Assembly (NCBI GenBank): GCA_018873225.1
Contig: JAEILZ010000004.1
Span: 310,001-374,000 of the forward strand
Length of the DNA: 64,000 bases
DNA from: [Phialemoniopsis] sp. UDSM-2020
Lineage: Eukaryota > Ascomycota > Sordariomycetes > Thyridiales > Thyridiaceae
Direction of reading: 5' to 3'
In this document: one piece after another, positions 19,981 to 31,870 of the stretch
Numbering within the stretch: the first letter of the stretch is position 1
How the letters are laid out: every line of letters begins with the position of its first letter
Translations under genes and position numbers: made by a program
Notes under the pieces: generated by a model
Database searches by the model: none
Seen by the model: the letters and a program-made list of their open reading frames with translations, nothing else
What the model was told of the DNA's origin: nothing

Positions 19981-21882
19981 TTAACAGCTGGATTTGCACG
20001 CCGTTGGTGGGCAGTACCCGTGGGCACAGTCAAAGCTACAAAGACCGAGGTAGCTGTCAGGCTCACCATCTAAGGGGCATCCTGGCGGTGCTGTCTCTGG
20101 GCTCGAGACCGGTGTACCGTAGGAGGTGCAGACGCAAGGGCCTGGTGGACAGTACCCATGGTTGCATGCAAAGTTGCAGAGACCTAAGAGGTTGCCAGAT
20201 TGACCTGGCGCGACGGTGCCGCCATTGCATGTCCCTGTCGGCTGGCTCGTTGGTATCGAAGAGGTACTGGTAACCCCAGCGGAGGTCTTTGTCGTTGTTG
20301 TCGGCGAGCCGCCGCCGCCACCACCACCGCCGTTCCCAGTTGTAGCGGCGGTGCCTAAAGATGGCTTGGCCTGGCATGTGGTGACATGCAAGCCGGCAGT
20401 CAGCGACGCGAGGCCATCGGATCCAAGCGGATCTGAGAAGCCATCTGGCACGGTGCCAACATATGCGTTGAAGTTGTAGATACCGCAAATGCAGATCTCC
20501 GAGATATCCTTCAGCGAGGTCGAGCTCATGACCACCTGACTATTCCGACTGAGGGAGAAGGTCTGCTTCCCTGTTCCCATGGGCACCTGGAATGCGGCAG
20601 CTCCAGCTGGGGCAGCGAAGGTCTGCGAGTTCCGGCCCGAGGTGACAGTGACTGTGCCCGGAGACGTGAGCAGGGACACGACAAAGACTGCGTCCTGCAT
20701 GGTCTGGTACCCGTTTGGCCTGCCTTGGAAGTAGTTGCCGGAGTCATTCTTGGCTGGGACCATGGTTGTGTCAGTTGCATCACAGTTCAAGCCTGCTAAA
20801 GTCGGGCGATACCAGTAGACGAGCTGGTCCGACTTGATGTAACTGTTCACGGAAGTCGCTCCATCGTGGTATGCGGCGATGAACGGCTTCGCCATGTCTA
20901 ACCAACCGTCATGTGGCATATCGTTGGTCCACTTTGAATTCCCATCATCGTAATGCTTCGACGACAGAGGCCCGATGTAGTGGGATTCGCCATAGTCATT
21001 CCAGGTGATGATCTCGAGATACTGGGGGCCATCCGACAGGATCTCGTTCCACCGGTGCCACCACAGCAGATCTCCAGGGAAGACCCAGTTCTTGCTATAA
21101 TCGACTTCAGGGCCAAAGTGCGTGCTAAACCAGGGAGAAACTGGAGCAATGTATGGCTTTGATCCTAGCCACGATCGATACTTTTTATCTCCATCTTCAA
21201 CGGTGACGGTAGCTCCGGCTTTTGGAGCCTTGTTATTCCCGTCGTTGTCCCAGCCCATCCAGTTGAGGGCACCGTCAATTTTGGCGGGACTAGATGTCTG
21301 TTCAGGGTGAAAGTTTGGAGCCCAGAAGACATCGACACCAGCGGCTGATCTCATGGCATCAACATCAAGACCATCGCCGGCAAATGACGACGCGAAGACC
21401 TTGTTGTTCACCTTGAGCTGTGCGGGCAGCGATCCGTACTGGGCAATCTTCTGACCCACTGCAACGGCGTCGGAAGAGGCATGGTACCAGTTGAAGTCAA
21501 ATGAAATGAAGACTTTCATGCCATTATTTGCTGCTGACTGGTAGGCGTAGCCAAGTTGCGTGTCTGTATACGGGTCGACCCCGATGTTGAGCGCGAATGC
21601 GTCGATGCCCAGTGATTTTGCCCGTCGCATATCATCGTCATAGTCTGACGCACTGGTCCTATCGCCGACGATACCAATCTATAGGCTCAAGGTCAGCGCT
21701 GTAGCCCGGTATGATGAAGTATAGCTACACACCATGAAGTGACAGAAGACCAGCCTGTTAGTCGCTGCTCTAGCATTGTTGTTCCTTGGTGTCTGTATCT
21801 CTTGAGCAGCACCAGATGCGGGCGCGGCACGTGCTAGACAAGCCGCCCAGAGGCAAGCCTTGACGATGGAAAGAAATCGCAT
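19981..21882 (-). CDS. secreted GH71 alpha-1,3-glucanase (mutanase) with two CBM24-like modules
   Basis: Two exons (21882-21733, 21678-19981; 54-nt intron) encode 615 aa. A signal peptide covers about residues 1-20. The GH71 catalytic domain follows (HFMIGIVGDRTSASDYDDDMRRAKSLG split across the intron, FISFDFNWYH, VFWAPNFHPEQ, WMGWDNDG, EIITWNDYGESHY). After a beta-rich domain comes a Gly8 and Ser/Thr-rich linker, then two Cys-rich repeats of the type GLC-F-C-HGYCPP-C, typical of CBM24 alpha-1,3-glucan-binding modules. It probably hydrolyses alpha-1,3-glucan in fungal cell walls, its own during remodelling or another fungus's during mycoparasitism. The second CBM ends at the stop codon. Confidence 0.9.
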
Positions 21883-23739
21883 GATAATGAATCAGCAAGC
21901 GCAAAGCTTGGTCAGTACATCAAGATGGAAGAGGAGGTCTTACTTGGTGTTTCTATATACCTGTATTGAAAGACGGGTATATACAAAAACACAGACGAGA
22001 GAACTTAAAACGGCAAGTGACACTGCCATGAGGGCCAATGAAACGCTACGTTTGGAAACAGAGCCGTCAATGTTGGATCAGACCAAACAATCGGCGCGAC
22101 TATCGATGCGACCCTTCAGTGTGACCCTCGGATGCATTACTATGCTCACGCGCGCGCGCACAGCATTCCAAGTGGAAATCTCGGCCGCTGCCGACGTACA
22201 AGCTTGTAATATCCCAACAGAAAGTGCCAGTCTTGTTTGAGCAAGTTATTTACCTATCAAAGAAGACTCTGTTGATGCTCTGCTAGAGTCCTACGCGAAT
22301 GGATCTGAGACACAACCGACAGTGCTCGCTCAACAGTGTGGTAGCAGCCAAGTGTTAAAGCCTGAGTGGTAGCCGCCTCAACTCGAACAGCCCAGTTGCT
22401 GAATCCCACAAAGTTAACGTCAGTAACTAGTTGGGCAAGGGTATTAAGCAAATTGGCAGTCAGGAGACAGTTCTCTGCGAGGGGAAAGCGGGTGCATTAC
22501 TAAAGGACCGAATCACCGTAACGTTACATATGTACACTCGCTCCTTCGCTCCAACACTCGTAGTCCAAGCGTCATGGATCTTATTAAGACTCCCTGGTAC
22601 GACTTGTCTCCGAGTTCTCTGCCGAATCACAGCACCGTGCAATGAATATATGATGGCTTTGCATCGCATGCTAAAGAGTACCGCCTGACACGAGCCTGGC
22701 ACGTGTAGAGCTATGGCAAATTACGCCTGGCAGCCGCACAGTACTTGCACTGAGTTGCTCTAGTTCCCTTGTCTACTTTAGTAATTACCACGATGATAAA
22801 CCGAGGTTTCCCTATAGGATGCCGGTGGTACGGCCCTCTTAGTAAAAGTACAGTGCATCCCTTCTTATGCTGCAAATGGGGTCTTTGAAGGAGCCATCTG
22901 CGTGCACCCAGGAAATGCAAGTGTCGATTAAGTAGGCCCGATATACTTATTACTTTCTGATTCAGATCACAAATGAAACTAGAACAGTGAATTGACTTTG
23001 ATAACTACGGAGGAAAGAAATTCGGTTGATGATGGCTGGAGCGGTGCTGAGATGCCAAGGAAAGGGGAGGTCACGTGCTGATAGTATCGCTTATCTCACT
23101 GCTGAAGCCATCACGACTTTGACGCGATCTAGGCTACCACGACATACACAGCAACGGACCATACATTTTGCGCCCAGTCGCAGTTCACACGCAGCCCTTG
23201 AGTGTTCCGTGATTCCATACTTGTGTCTCTTTCAGTTTTAGGTAACAGAGGCAGCTCGTCGAGAGTCTCATACGTCGCAGCTGCTCCCATCCTGCGTGGA
23301 TCACTACTCGCGAGGGACCCGAGGATTCTAGGTGGCTAGCTGGAGATGCAATGACCCAGGCATCCAAGTGCAACATCATCATCGAGTTTTCGGTCCGTCT
23401 TACACGAGGTTGAACAGGGCGGCGCGCGCTTGTGCCATATTCCCCAACGTTTCTCCCGCCGGCACACCGGTCCTGCGCGACGCTCTGATTAGCGTAGCCT
23501 TGACAGCTGTGGTTTCACTTAAACGCCAAAGCCTCCTCAGGGTGTCACTACATAGAAAGTGGCCGGCAGTCACTTGGACTTTGGAGCAAAGTATCACCTT
23601 GTGTCACTGGCGCGAGCCTTCCGGAGCTGTCACGTCGCACCGCCGGAACCCAAGCATCTCGCCTCTCCATACTCTATATCAGGCCCGACAGTCGCGCAGG
23701 CGCTCCCGCTGGTCTCGAGGAACCACTCCACACGTCACC
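21883..23739. other. 1.86-kb intergenic region, no gene recognised
   Basis: It lies between two divergent genes. A TATA-like tctatata lies about 70 nt upstream of the glucanase start. The 666-codon frame that begins at 23332 covers 136 upstream codons with no homology-like content, so I treat them as leader. No repeat or RNA gene is seen. Confidence 0.5.
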
Positions 23740-25332
23740 ATGTCGGGCCCGTCATGGCACCCTCTGCCGGTGGCGCATCATGATATCCCCACGCTGCTAG
23801 TCTCGACGGCGTTCACCCCATCGTCGTATACGATTCACATCACTGACATGGCCAACCTCTGGTCGGAGAATCTCGAGAGGAAAGCCATCTGCATGCGCGG
23901 CTTTAAGGAAGACACCAGTATTGATCCGAGCGAGGACAGCGAGCAGATGGGGCTGTTCCTTGGCAAAATTCGCGCTGCATTCGACCAGGACGCGCCAGAT
24001 CACAACAGTACCAGCTTAGCGCTGGCGGGCACCTCAGAGGGCGATCTCGTCTTGCGCGTCACCTGCGTACTGCCCAAACCCCTGAAACCCCTCAAGTGGC
24101 CAGTATACCTGAAGAAGTGTCCAGGGTCGTCCATCGCCACAGAGCTGGTCTTACCCTTGATACAGGCCCACCACACCCGAGTGCAGGAGACGGACACGCT
24201 GGTGTCACTGCTGAAGGAGAAGGACGCGGTCATTGCGAAGTTACTTGACAAGCACGAATCTATGGGAACCGGGCTTGAGAACATCTTCACCGCCCTCTCC
24301 AGCAAGCGCAAGGTCTCGAGGGCCGCCGCGGAGGATCGGATCAAGGGCCTCGCACCATTCAGAGAATCAGAAGTCAAGGCAAGACTGGACCGGGCCCACA
24401 ATGGCGACTCGTCTTTGGATGTCAAGGGGTTAATTCAAGAAGCCTTCGGAGGAAAGGGGCTACGCTATCGATCAGATCTCGACATTGCGGCGTCGGCGGA
24501 TCTGGACACCTGGTGGACGACTTTAAAAAGCGGAAGTGGAGTGCAACTCGTCGAACGCAAGAAGGAGGCGTCTCCGGCCGTCGAAGCTGCCCCACCGACG
24601 CCGACCAAGCCCGCAGACGACGATGACGACTTTCAAGTACAAGCAACGCCGCCTCATCTCATGTCAGCGAAGAAGCGCGAGGCCGCGACCAAGCGCACTG
24701 TTCCTGATGACGAGGACGACGGCACCACCGACGAGGACGCGCCCATCCCGGACAGCAACCCGCCTCCAAAGCCGTCATCGTCAGCGCCCAAAAAGTCCAA
24801 GCTGGGAGCCATTGGCAAGAAGAAACAGGCCACACCCCCGCCGAAATCGCCTTCTCCTGCCCCAGAGGAACAGCCCGCCGAGGATGTCACCATGGACGAC
24901 GCCGCCTCCGCAACAGCCTCGGAGGCTGATGAAGCTCCGGAGTCTAGCCCACCACCTGCACCAAAGCCATCTTCGCAGCCGAAGAAAGGAGGTTTGGGAA
25001 GGATCGGAGGCGGCAAGGCGAAGGCAGCTGCTAAGGCAAAATCGAAGTCGCCATCTCCGGAGCCGCCGGCATCGCAAGGCGCGAGCAAGCCTGCTGGGCA
25101 GAGGAAGCTGGGCCAGATTGGCAAGAAAAAGGAGCCGGCCAAGTCTGAAGAGCCAGACAAGGGCGAGGACTCTAGGGGTCGAGGCCGGACGCCGGCGGGT
25201 GAGAAGCCTAAGGAGGAGGAAAAGCCGCGCGAGACCTCGGAGGAAAGGGCGGACAGGAAGCGAGCGGAGTTGCAGAAGGAGCTTCAGAGGAAGGCTGCTG
25301 CTGGGCCTGCAAAGAAGAAGCGGAAGTTCTAA
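23740..25332 (+). CDS. XLF/Nej1 non-homologous end-joining factor
   Basis: Intronless, 530 aa from an ATG in CACCATG context. The N-terminal XLF head is recognisable: WHPLP, PTLLVSTAF, YTIHITDMANLWSENLERKAICMRG and IDPSEDSEQMGLFLGKI. A coiled-coil stalk (ETDTLVSLLKEKDAVIAKLLDKHE) follows at about residues 148-175. The second half is low-complexity, Pro/Lys/Asp/Ser-rich and holds three LGxIG-basic motifs (residues ~353-362, 418-426, 455-464). The protein ends KKKRKF, matching the basic-aromatic Ku-binding tail of XLF proteins. It acts with Lif1/XRCC4 and DNA ligase IV in nuclear double-strand break joining. The tail is longer than in human XLF (299 aa). Confidence 0.85.
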   Translation: MSGPSWHPLPVAHHDIPTLLVSTAFTPSSYTIHITDMANLWSENLERKAICMRGFKEDTSIDPSEDSEQMGLFLGKIRAAFDQDAPDHNSTSLALAGTSEGDLVLRVTCVLPKPLKPLKWPVYLKKCPGSSIATELVLPLIQAHHTRVQETDTLVSLLKEKDAVIAKLLDKHESMGTGLENIFTALSSKRKVSRAAAEDRIKGLAPFRESEVKARLDRAHNGDSSLDVKGLIQEAFGGKGLRYRSDLDIAASADLDTWWTTLKSGSGVQLVERKKEASPAVEAAPPTPTKPADDDDDFQVQATPPHLMSAKKREAATKRTVPDDEDDGTTDEDAPIPDSNPPPKPSSSAPKKSKLGAIGKKKQATPPPKSPSPAPEEQPAEDVTMDDAASATASEADEAPESSPPPAPKPSSQPKKGGLGRIGGGKAKAAAKAKSKSPSPEPPASQGASKPAGQRKLGQIGKKKEPAKSEEPDKGEDSRGRGRTPAGEKPKEEEKPRETSEERADRKRAELQKELQRKAAAGPAKKKRKF

Positions 25333-26252
25333 GAGAGATCGGGGGGCAGGATATCACCACTTTGCTTTGGCTCGAAGACTAGCATCGCAGGATTTTCGTC
25401 ACGATCACCAAGGGATGCAGGCAATACAGGCATTGCTGAGCTCTGTCACACAGTCGAAGCACGTTACTCGCGGTAACGGAGAATTTATTCTGTTGTGCAT
25501 CTTCCCGCCGTTATGATAGAGTCTTACGAGGTATTACGTCAAATGAGCGAGGAAGCCTGGCGGTGAGTCCTGCGCATGCTGTGACTCTCTCAAGCCGTGC
25601 AACAGCTGTCGTAATTACGGCTTGGGTGAGACACCGTGTTGCGCTTTGCAGGCGGGGATGAGCAAAATTGAACGTAAGATGAGCAGAAGAGTCGCGAGTG
25701 CAAGACCTTGCGCGATCAATGAACCTCGGTTGATATAGCTCTCCCACCGACTTCAACATCCCAGGTTGCCATGGTGCCTGGTGCTCTCAGCCCTGGAGGG
25801 CATTCGTAGATTTGCTAGTTGATCTTATTAGTGGAGCTCACATGGGGTTCGTCCCCCGAGTCCACTAAAGATCACCTGAAAACATCCAGTAATTATTCAT
25901 CAACTACCTGAAGCTCAAGGGCCCCACCTCCACGGGATCGCAGTTTCCTTGATCAGTCTAAACATTGTTTACTTTTGTTTACTTCTTACGCATGAGTGAC
26001 TTCCTTCATATCGTAAAGCAGGACGCGCTGACCAACATATTTCTCTCATACGTAGTATTTTGAAACTCATTCATCTCACAGGAAGACAAGCCACGAGGGG
26101 CACCGAATCTTTGTCGACCCTCTTCTATCATTCATGTCTGGATTGGGCATTGTGTCGTCATGGGCTGAACATGTGGTGGTCTGAGGCAGATCGGCCCGTT
26201 GCTGCTCAGAGCAAGCCAACGGACGTTCCATTCCTCCCATCATCGCAGCCGC

Positions 26253-26651
26253 ATGGAGGTGAAAGGCCTGATCACCGTTTTGCTTGCCTTTGCACTGGCA
26301 GCCGCCGACATCGCCTACCCAGTACCAACGACAGAGATCATCGACCAACAGAGAAATGTTGGCAGGCCGAGGGATCATGAGCTCCTGCACGAGTACGCTT
26401 TTGGAGCCTACCTTCGGCATGGCCTTGCGCGGACTCGACTTTTCCACTTCCTCGTGAAAGTTTTCATGACATTACGGATGTGTCAAACGTTGACAATGAC
26501 CCCCATCCTGCAAGCCCTCGACTTTCGTTGCCATCGCCAGACAATGTCTCGAGTCTTGCCGAAGAGGCCCTCTTCCGATGATGCATCGACGCATCGGATA
26601 TGCTGTCGCTCTCGCAGCAGTCCCGTATCCGCTGTTGATCTCCGCTACTAG
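26253..26651 (+). CDS. doubtful small secreted protein or gene relic
   Basis: An open frame of 132 codons starts MEVKGLITVLLAFALAAADIAYPVP, a convincing signal peptide with a likely cleavage near residue 18-20. After about residue 50 the composition becomes erratic, and protein-like stretches move to the other two frames (for example a segment reading DVSNVDNDPHPASPRLSLPS around 26474-26534). That pattern fits either a spliced gene I cannot resolve or a frameshifted relic. No family is recognised. Confidence 0.2.
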   Translation: MEVKGLITVLLAFALAAADIAYPVPTTEIIDQQRNVGRPRDHELLHEYAFGAYLRHGLARTRLFHFLVKVFMTLRMCQTLTMTPILQALDFRCHRQTMSRVLPKRPSSDDASTHRICCRSRSSPVSAVDLRY

Positions 26652-28274
26652 TCCTCCAAGCCGCTGTCAGAGACCTGTCAGATTAGACAGCTCAGATCCT
26701 CCTGCCACCACCTGCATCTGCACCAGCCTAGCCAAGACCGGTGAGGGAACGGAACGGTGAGGTCCCTACGAGGTGCGCAGGGGTCAATAGCCAATCATCA
26801 TTTCCTCAGCGCTCATTTTCAGGGAGCGACACAGCTTGGAAGCCGCCGTAATGCTCGTTTTGGACAAAGACATGTGCTGCAGGCTAATGCGGCATCTGCT
26901 GCGCGGAAGCGCCCGCTTTGATTTCTCTCGCAGGTCCGCCTGCATTCTTCAGCTGTCAACCGTCAGACCCTTTGTCTGCGACCGATGCAGACAATGCTCG
27001 TGTCTGACACGGCTGCGTTGACGGATGATCTACGAGCCAGGATCAGGGCAAGGCGGGCCGGCGCCTGATCTCGTCCTGACCTGCGCCCGCATCGATGCCA
27101 TCTCCGGATGTACACAGCTGCCTTCCGCGGCAACCCTCACTCATCCTTTGACTGCCATCATCGTTACCATCATCTGACTTCGTTCTATGGTTTGAAAGCA
27201 GAATGGGCGCATTACTTCGGGGAAGGGCAAGTCGAACTGTGAAATCGCAGTTACCATTCGAAGCTCTGACAGGCAATGGCATCTCAAAATGGCCCAGAGT
27301 CAGGAAACCGAATACACACTGGCCTGACCCTGGTCAGTGACCCAGCTACCAGGTCACAGTCCAACCACCCACCGGTTTCAATACGACCTCATGCAGAGTG
27401 TTTCGCTACCACGTACCAGGTCAACACTGTTCGCTTATTAGGCATCCGGCAGGGTGATCACAGATACGATGCGATCTATCCGGAATTTTCATTACGTCCT
27501 GGCATTCTCGTTTCCCATCTTTGAGAGATTGGATGCCCATGTGATGCACTCAGTATGGCAAGCGCCATTGTTTCTTTAGGGTGTCTTTTGCCCGTTTTGG
27601 CGACGTGCGTCACTTTGTTGGCAACGCTGGACAACCTACTACGTGAAGCACCTATGACATCGCGAGGCCCTGCATGTCCCACCCCCTAATCTGTGAACCC
27701 CCCTTTCAGCCACTCTCGCTGATCGACCGGATGTGATGCCTAAACCCTGGACCCTGCAGCATCATCTGCTCCACTACTCATGCAACGAATCATTCTACTC
27801 CAGACTCGAGAATCTTGCAATATTGTTGAGATTTGCAGGGGATCACAATGTCCTCGACCGAACAAGGCAACCCGGGGGTGGTGTGTGCCAACAAGTTGAC
27901 AGGTCACAGGTGAGAGCACAAGGAGTAGCTTTGGCAGCCCCGGCCGCAAGACACTCCCGCCGTTTCACGAATGCGGGCGGAGAAAACGGTGTGCATCGCG
28001 GTTACAATCTTGGTTGTGGCACCCTTCTTCGACATAAGGCCGTAGTGCGAAAAGCGGTGACTGCTTTCGCGGCGACGATATGCCAGGGATGAGGTCTGGC
28101 AAAAAGAAGTGATTACTCGGTCATCAAAATGGACTAGCACGACTTCTTCTCGTATCTGGAATTGACAGTCCAATCGACAATAGATGTCTCTACTGTTGGC
28201 TGCTCTACAATCAGAGGGGTCCTCTTGTCAATTGCTCTGTGGTTGGCAACGATGCTGCACGCCACGCTCTGTTC

Positions 28275-28304
28275 CGCACCAACAGGTCTCGCACCAACAG
28301 GTCT
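28275..28304. repeat. 15-bp tandem duplication (x2)
   Basis: CGCACCAACAGGTCT occurs twice without interruption. The unit is a multiple of three, but no coding sequence is established here. Confidence 0.8.
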
Positions 28305-31300
28305 TTCTCTTGAACGGGTGACATGGAGGCTGAGCCTGTACTCGGTTTCGTCACAGCACTCGGTGGACAGAACAGCCGGCTTCCGATGACAGCGGGCGAG
28401 TTAGTCTTCGCTAGCACTGCTTTGACAGGTGACACGGCATGGGACCGATTTAGCTCCAGGTCCTCACCGGCAACGTGAAATTCGAGGGGAGACGTCGCAC
28501 CAGCACACACAGCCCTCAGCGACAGGATGACGTGTTTTCTCGAGGTCTCGAACGTGGACGGTCGAGGAATCACCTTTGAGGGACACAGTTTCAAATGAAT
28601 CGCTCGGATCTCGATGTCGAGACCTTCGAGTCCAATGGACGGAAAGTGTGGTCGCCGAGGACGCCGCAGTTGCGTGTTAAGCGCCCAACAACGGGCACAC
28701 CTTCGGCCGTTATGCCCTTACCCAGCGTTTTCAGGGATGGACAGTCAGGTTCAGGATGTGGGAGGAGACCAGTACCCAGATCATACCAAGCTGGCTGCTG
28801 GCCCCCAATACGCCAGCACTTGCGCCAACGTCGCTCGTATTGGATGTATCGGAAAACGGTTCGGCGACCAGTGACCATAAACCATGGAACCATAGCAGTC
28901 ACTACACATATGCACCCAGTGCTGTTATTTACCAGAAGACAAGTCGCCACTGCATCATTGCAAGCCGAGTCAGGCTGAAGAAGACGCGGAAGTCAGAGAG
29001 ACAGAGTGAGCTCGAGGACGTCGCGGAGGGGAGATGCACCGTTCCAGGCCGTACTTGGACCAGTCAGACGACACAACGACCCTCCACCACCACAACGGTC
29101 TGGCCGAACCATAGCAGAATAAGCTCTCCTCCCAGTCCAGCCCCCATCCCAACCCCGCAAGGCCCAGTTCTCAGACTATTAATTCTAGAGCAATAACTGG
29201 ACCAGGAATCTGGGAATTGCAGCCTTGCGGGCGCCAATCAGCCTCGTTACCAACTGGGCGGTATCCAATGCCATTGAGTTTGCGGTCCAGGATGATGAGG
29301 CATGAGACCATTCCTTGGTTCAGGTCTTTGCCTCATCCAGATTAGCGATGAGCGAGGTGTGATTTTCATTTTCATTGCCAAGACAGCTCGTGTCGTCCGG
29401 GGTTTGAAATTGGCTGAGACCAGGAGTGGTGGAAGAATCCGGACGAATGAGCTGAAGGGCAGTGATGCTGAATGCGCATCCCTTTTAACTGCAACGAGGC
29501 AGCATCTCGTGTTTTTCTGCATCCACGCCCCCCTTCCACCCCAACCCTTCAATTTAGTGTCCGCTTTGGGAAAAGCACTAATCACGAATCTTGACCGGGC
29601 AGAGCAATTGAACGACCGTTTGAGATCCTGGCACATCGGTCGAGTCCAGTCTGTGTCAATGGCATGGGTTATTTTGATCCAGGCTTAGTCGCCGCCCTCC
29701 CTTGTCTTTTCGTATCTCGTCACATGAGACATCTGTTAGACGCAGGGTAACGGGTTCAGACGCCCCAACCGCCATCCCCGCCGGTGCGAGAAGCCATCTG
29801 TGGAAGACATTGTCGCAAACGCAAAGTTTTAGGAGAGACTGTGACGCCATGAGGATATTTTGTGGTGGCAACTTTTCGTCACTGACGTTCGCCATCAAGA
29901 TGTACACTTCAGAAATCATCGAGCAATCAAGAGTTCAGTGTTATCGGGCCTTACCTCTTCAGGCACATCCACAAACACACGCGTGGCCTGTCGATCACAA
30001 GTAGGTGGCTTGTGGAAGAGGTGGGCTACTCAAGACCCTTATCTCATAACGGTTTTCATACTAGCGACATGATCACCACCATCTCCCCAGTGTCAATCTT
30101 GAAAAATCTCACACTTTAACTACCCTTGCATCACAAGATGCCTCGAGCACGCACGAGGAGGAGGCGCGCTAGCGGGGGACACTAACGACTTGACACTCGC
30201 ATGGCGCAGGCGCGGCGCCGAAGTCTAATGGCTTCCCCCACCTCGTCCCGTAAAATGATGTTTTCGGTCCCGATATTGGCGTGGACGAGGCCGCGGCGAG
30301 AACCGTGGACGGAGGAAACACAAGCGGCCGGGGGCGGACGGACGGCGTCGTAAGCGAGACGGGCACCTCGTCTTTTCCTGACCCTTTTCTCGTCGAGGCC
30401 TCGCTAGGCAAGCCAAGAAACGGGTTATCCTCCAAGCCACTTGTTCTGCCTAGTTCATCTTACACTGCCCTCTTTGCCTTTGTCGTTGGTACATGGGCTG
30501 GGGGAAAGTGACGCCAGAGAAAGAGGCAAAGACTACCACCACCACCACGGCCGGCGGACGATCGTCGAGAAGACCAGACTATCGACGAAAACAGCAAATT
30601 AAGCGAATGGAGCGAATCGTAGGCCGAGATCCCAACGTCTCGGGACGAAGCACTGACAAAGAAGAAACCTCGTGGCCTTTCGGGGCCAACGAGGAAGAGG
30701 GAGGGAGGCTTGAGGAGGCGTGCCCTACCTCCCACCCTCTTCTCATCTTCGATGTGGGTGTTGCCAAAGATTGTTCCCTCTGATGGATGGCCATCACTAC
30801 GTTTCTTACTACGAGGAGACTTTGAAGGACGATCACATCTCTGTTCTGCCGTCAGTCCTGGAGCGAGGCATCGGCGATCGAAATCAAGATCAATCTGAGA
30901 TTTTTGTGGTGTTGCTGAAAGCAGTCATATCAAGTCAATCTGCCTTGCACTGTCAAATCACAGCACATGGGGCTTTAATATCCCTGTGCCGCCGCCGTGC
31001 AGTGCCAGTGACACCCTTCAGTGATGGAGGCTGATCCCTGTTGTACAGGGCACACCGGTTGACAGCGGTTGCTACAGGGTGTAAGTAAGGGGTCAATGGA
31101 GCGACCGGATCAAGACTCAGCGCAAAAGCAGCATGTGCATGTCCCTTGACATGCCCCTCGTGTTTCTCCTTCTCCTAGGCACTTACACACCTACGCAACC
31201 TTCATCATCAGCCCAAGACCAGGTACCATGGGCGTGTGTAAGAGACCGTCTCAGCTGGCCGCCGTAGTTACCATGCCACCACGCCAAAACTCAAAATTCC

Positions 31301-31870
31301 TCGATCTCCCTACACCAACACACCCAAAACCCTACTCAAGTAGCGAGCGAGCCAATCAAGGGCCTTCGACGATTTATGACTGTTCTGAGACTGAATCATT
31401 AAATATTTTCCATTTGACTAAGACTAGAGCTTTGCAGCATTAGAGGTACCGTTGAAGTACGGTGAGGTCAGAAAAGGGTCTTTCGCTCGCTAAAAAGTCT
31501 ATGCCGCGCGCGCACACACACAAGTTTTCCCAGCAGAAGAGGTGAAAGGAAAATGGGGCATGACGAAAATCGTAGAGAGTGTGTAGGAAACGTAAAGCAT
31601 GGCAAAGGTATCATTGTACCTTTTTCTCTTTTCCTTTCGTTTTCCGTAAACAGACAAACCCCCCAGACCAGCAGAAAGTAGAGCAGACACACCAGAGAAA
31701 CACACAGTTTCGACCAACCAGACCAATCATCCCAGAAATAACAAGCAAAAATCGTGCAGAAAACCACATGGCCTTTCCCATACATCCAACAAGCAAAAGA
31801 AGTACGCCACCGTCTATGCCTAATTCGTACAACTCCATGTACCATACTGCATCAAGACACACGGCAGTGC

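Larger units (their letters stand above)
25333..31870. other. 6.5-kb gene-poor region
   Basis: No confident gene is seen across this stretch, which runs from XLF to the 3' end of the forkhead gene. Open frames are short, overlap on all strands and show no domains. One weak secreted-protein candidate is listed separately. Simple-sequence runs such as ACC repeats near 30534 are present. The part next to the forkhead gene may hold its 3' UTR. Confidence 0.45.

Noticed and set aside
23332..23739. 136 extra N-terminal codons of XLF
   Set aside because: XLF starts with the short tail before WHPLP; the upstream residues are unlike the family and the ATG at 23740 has a good CACC context.
28595..29196. 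overlapping plus-strand frames of 86-146 codons
   Set aside because: Three frames overlap without splice logic or domain; they are probably chance, though an eroded gene cannot be excluded.
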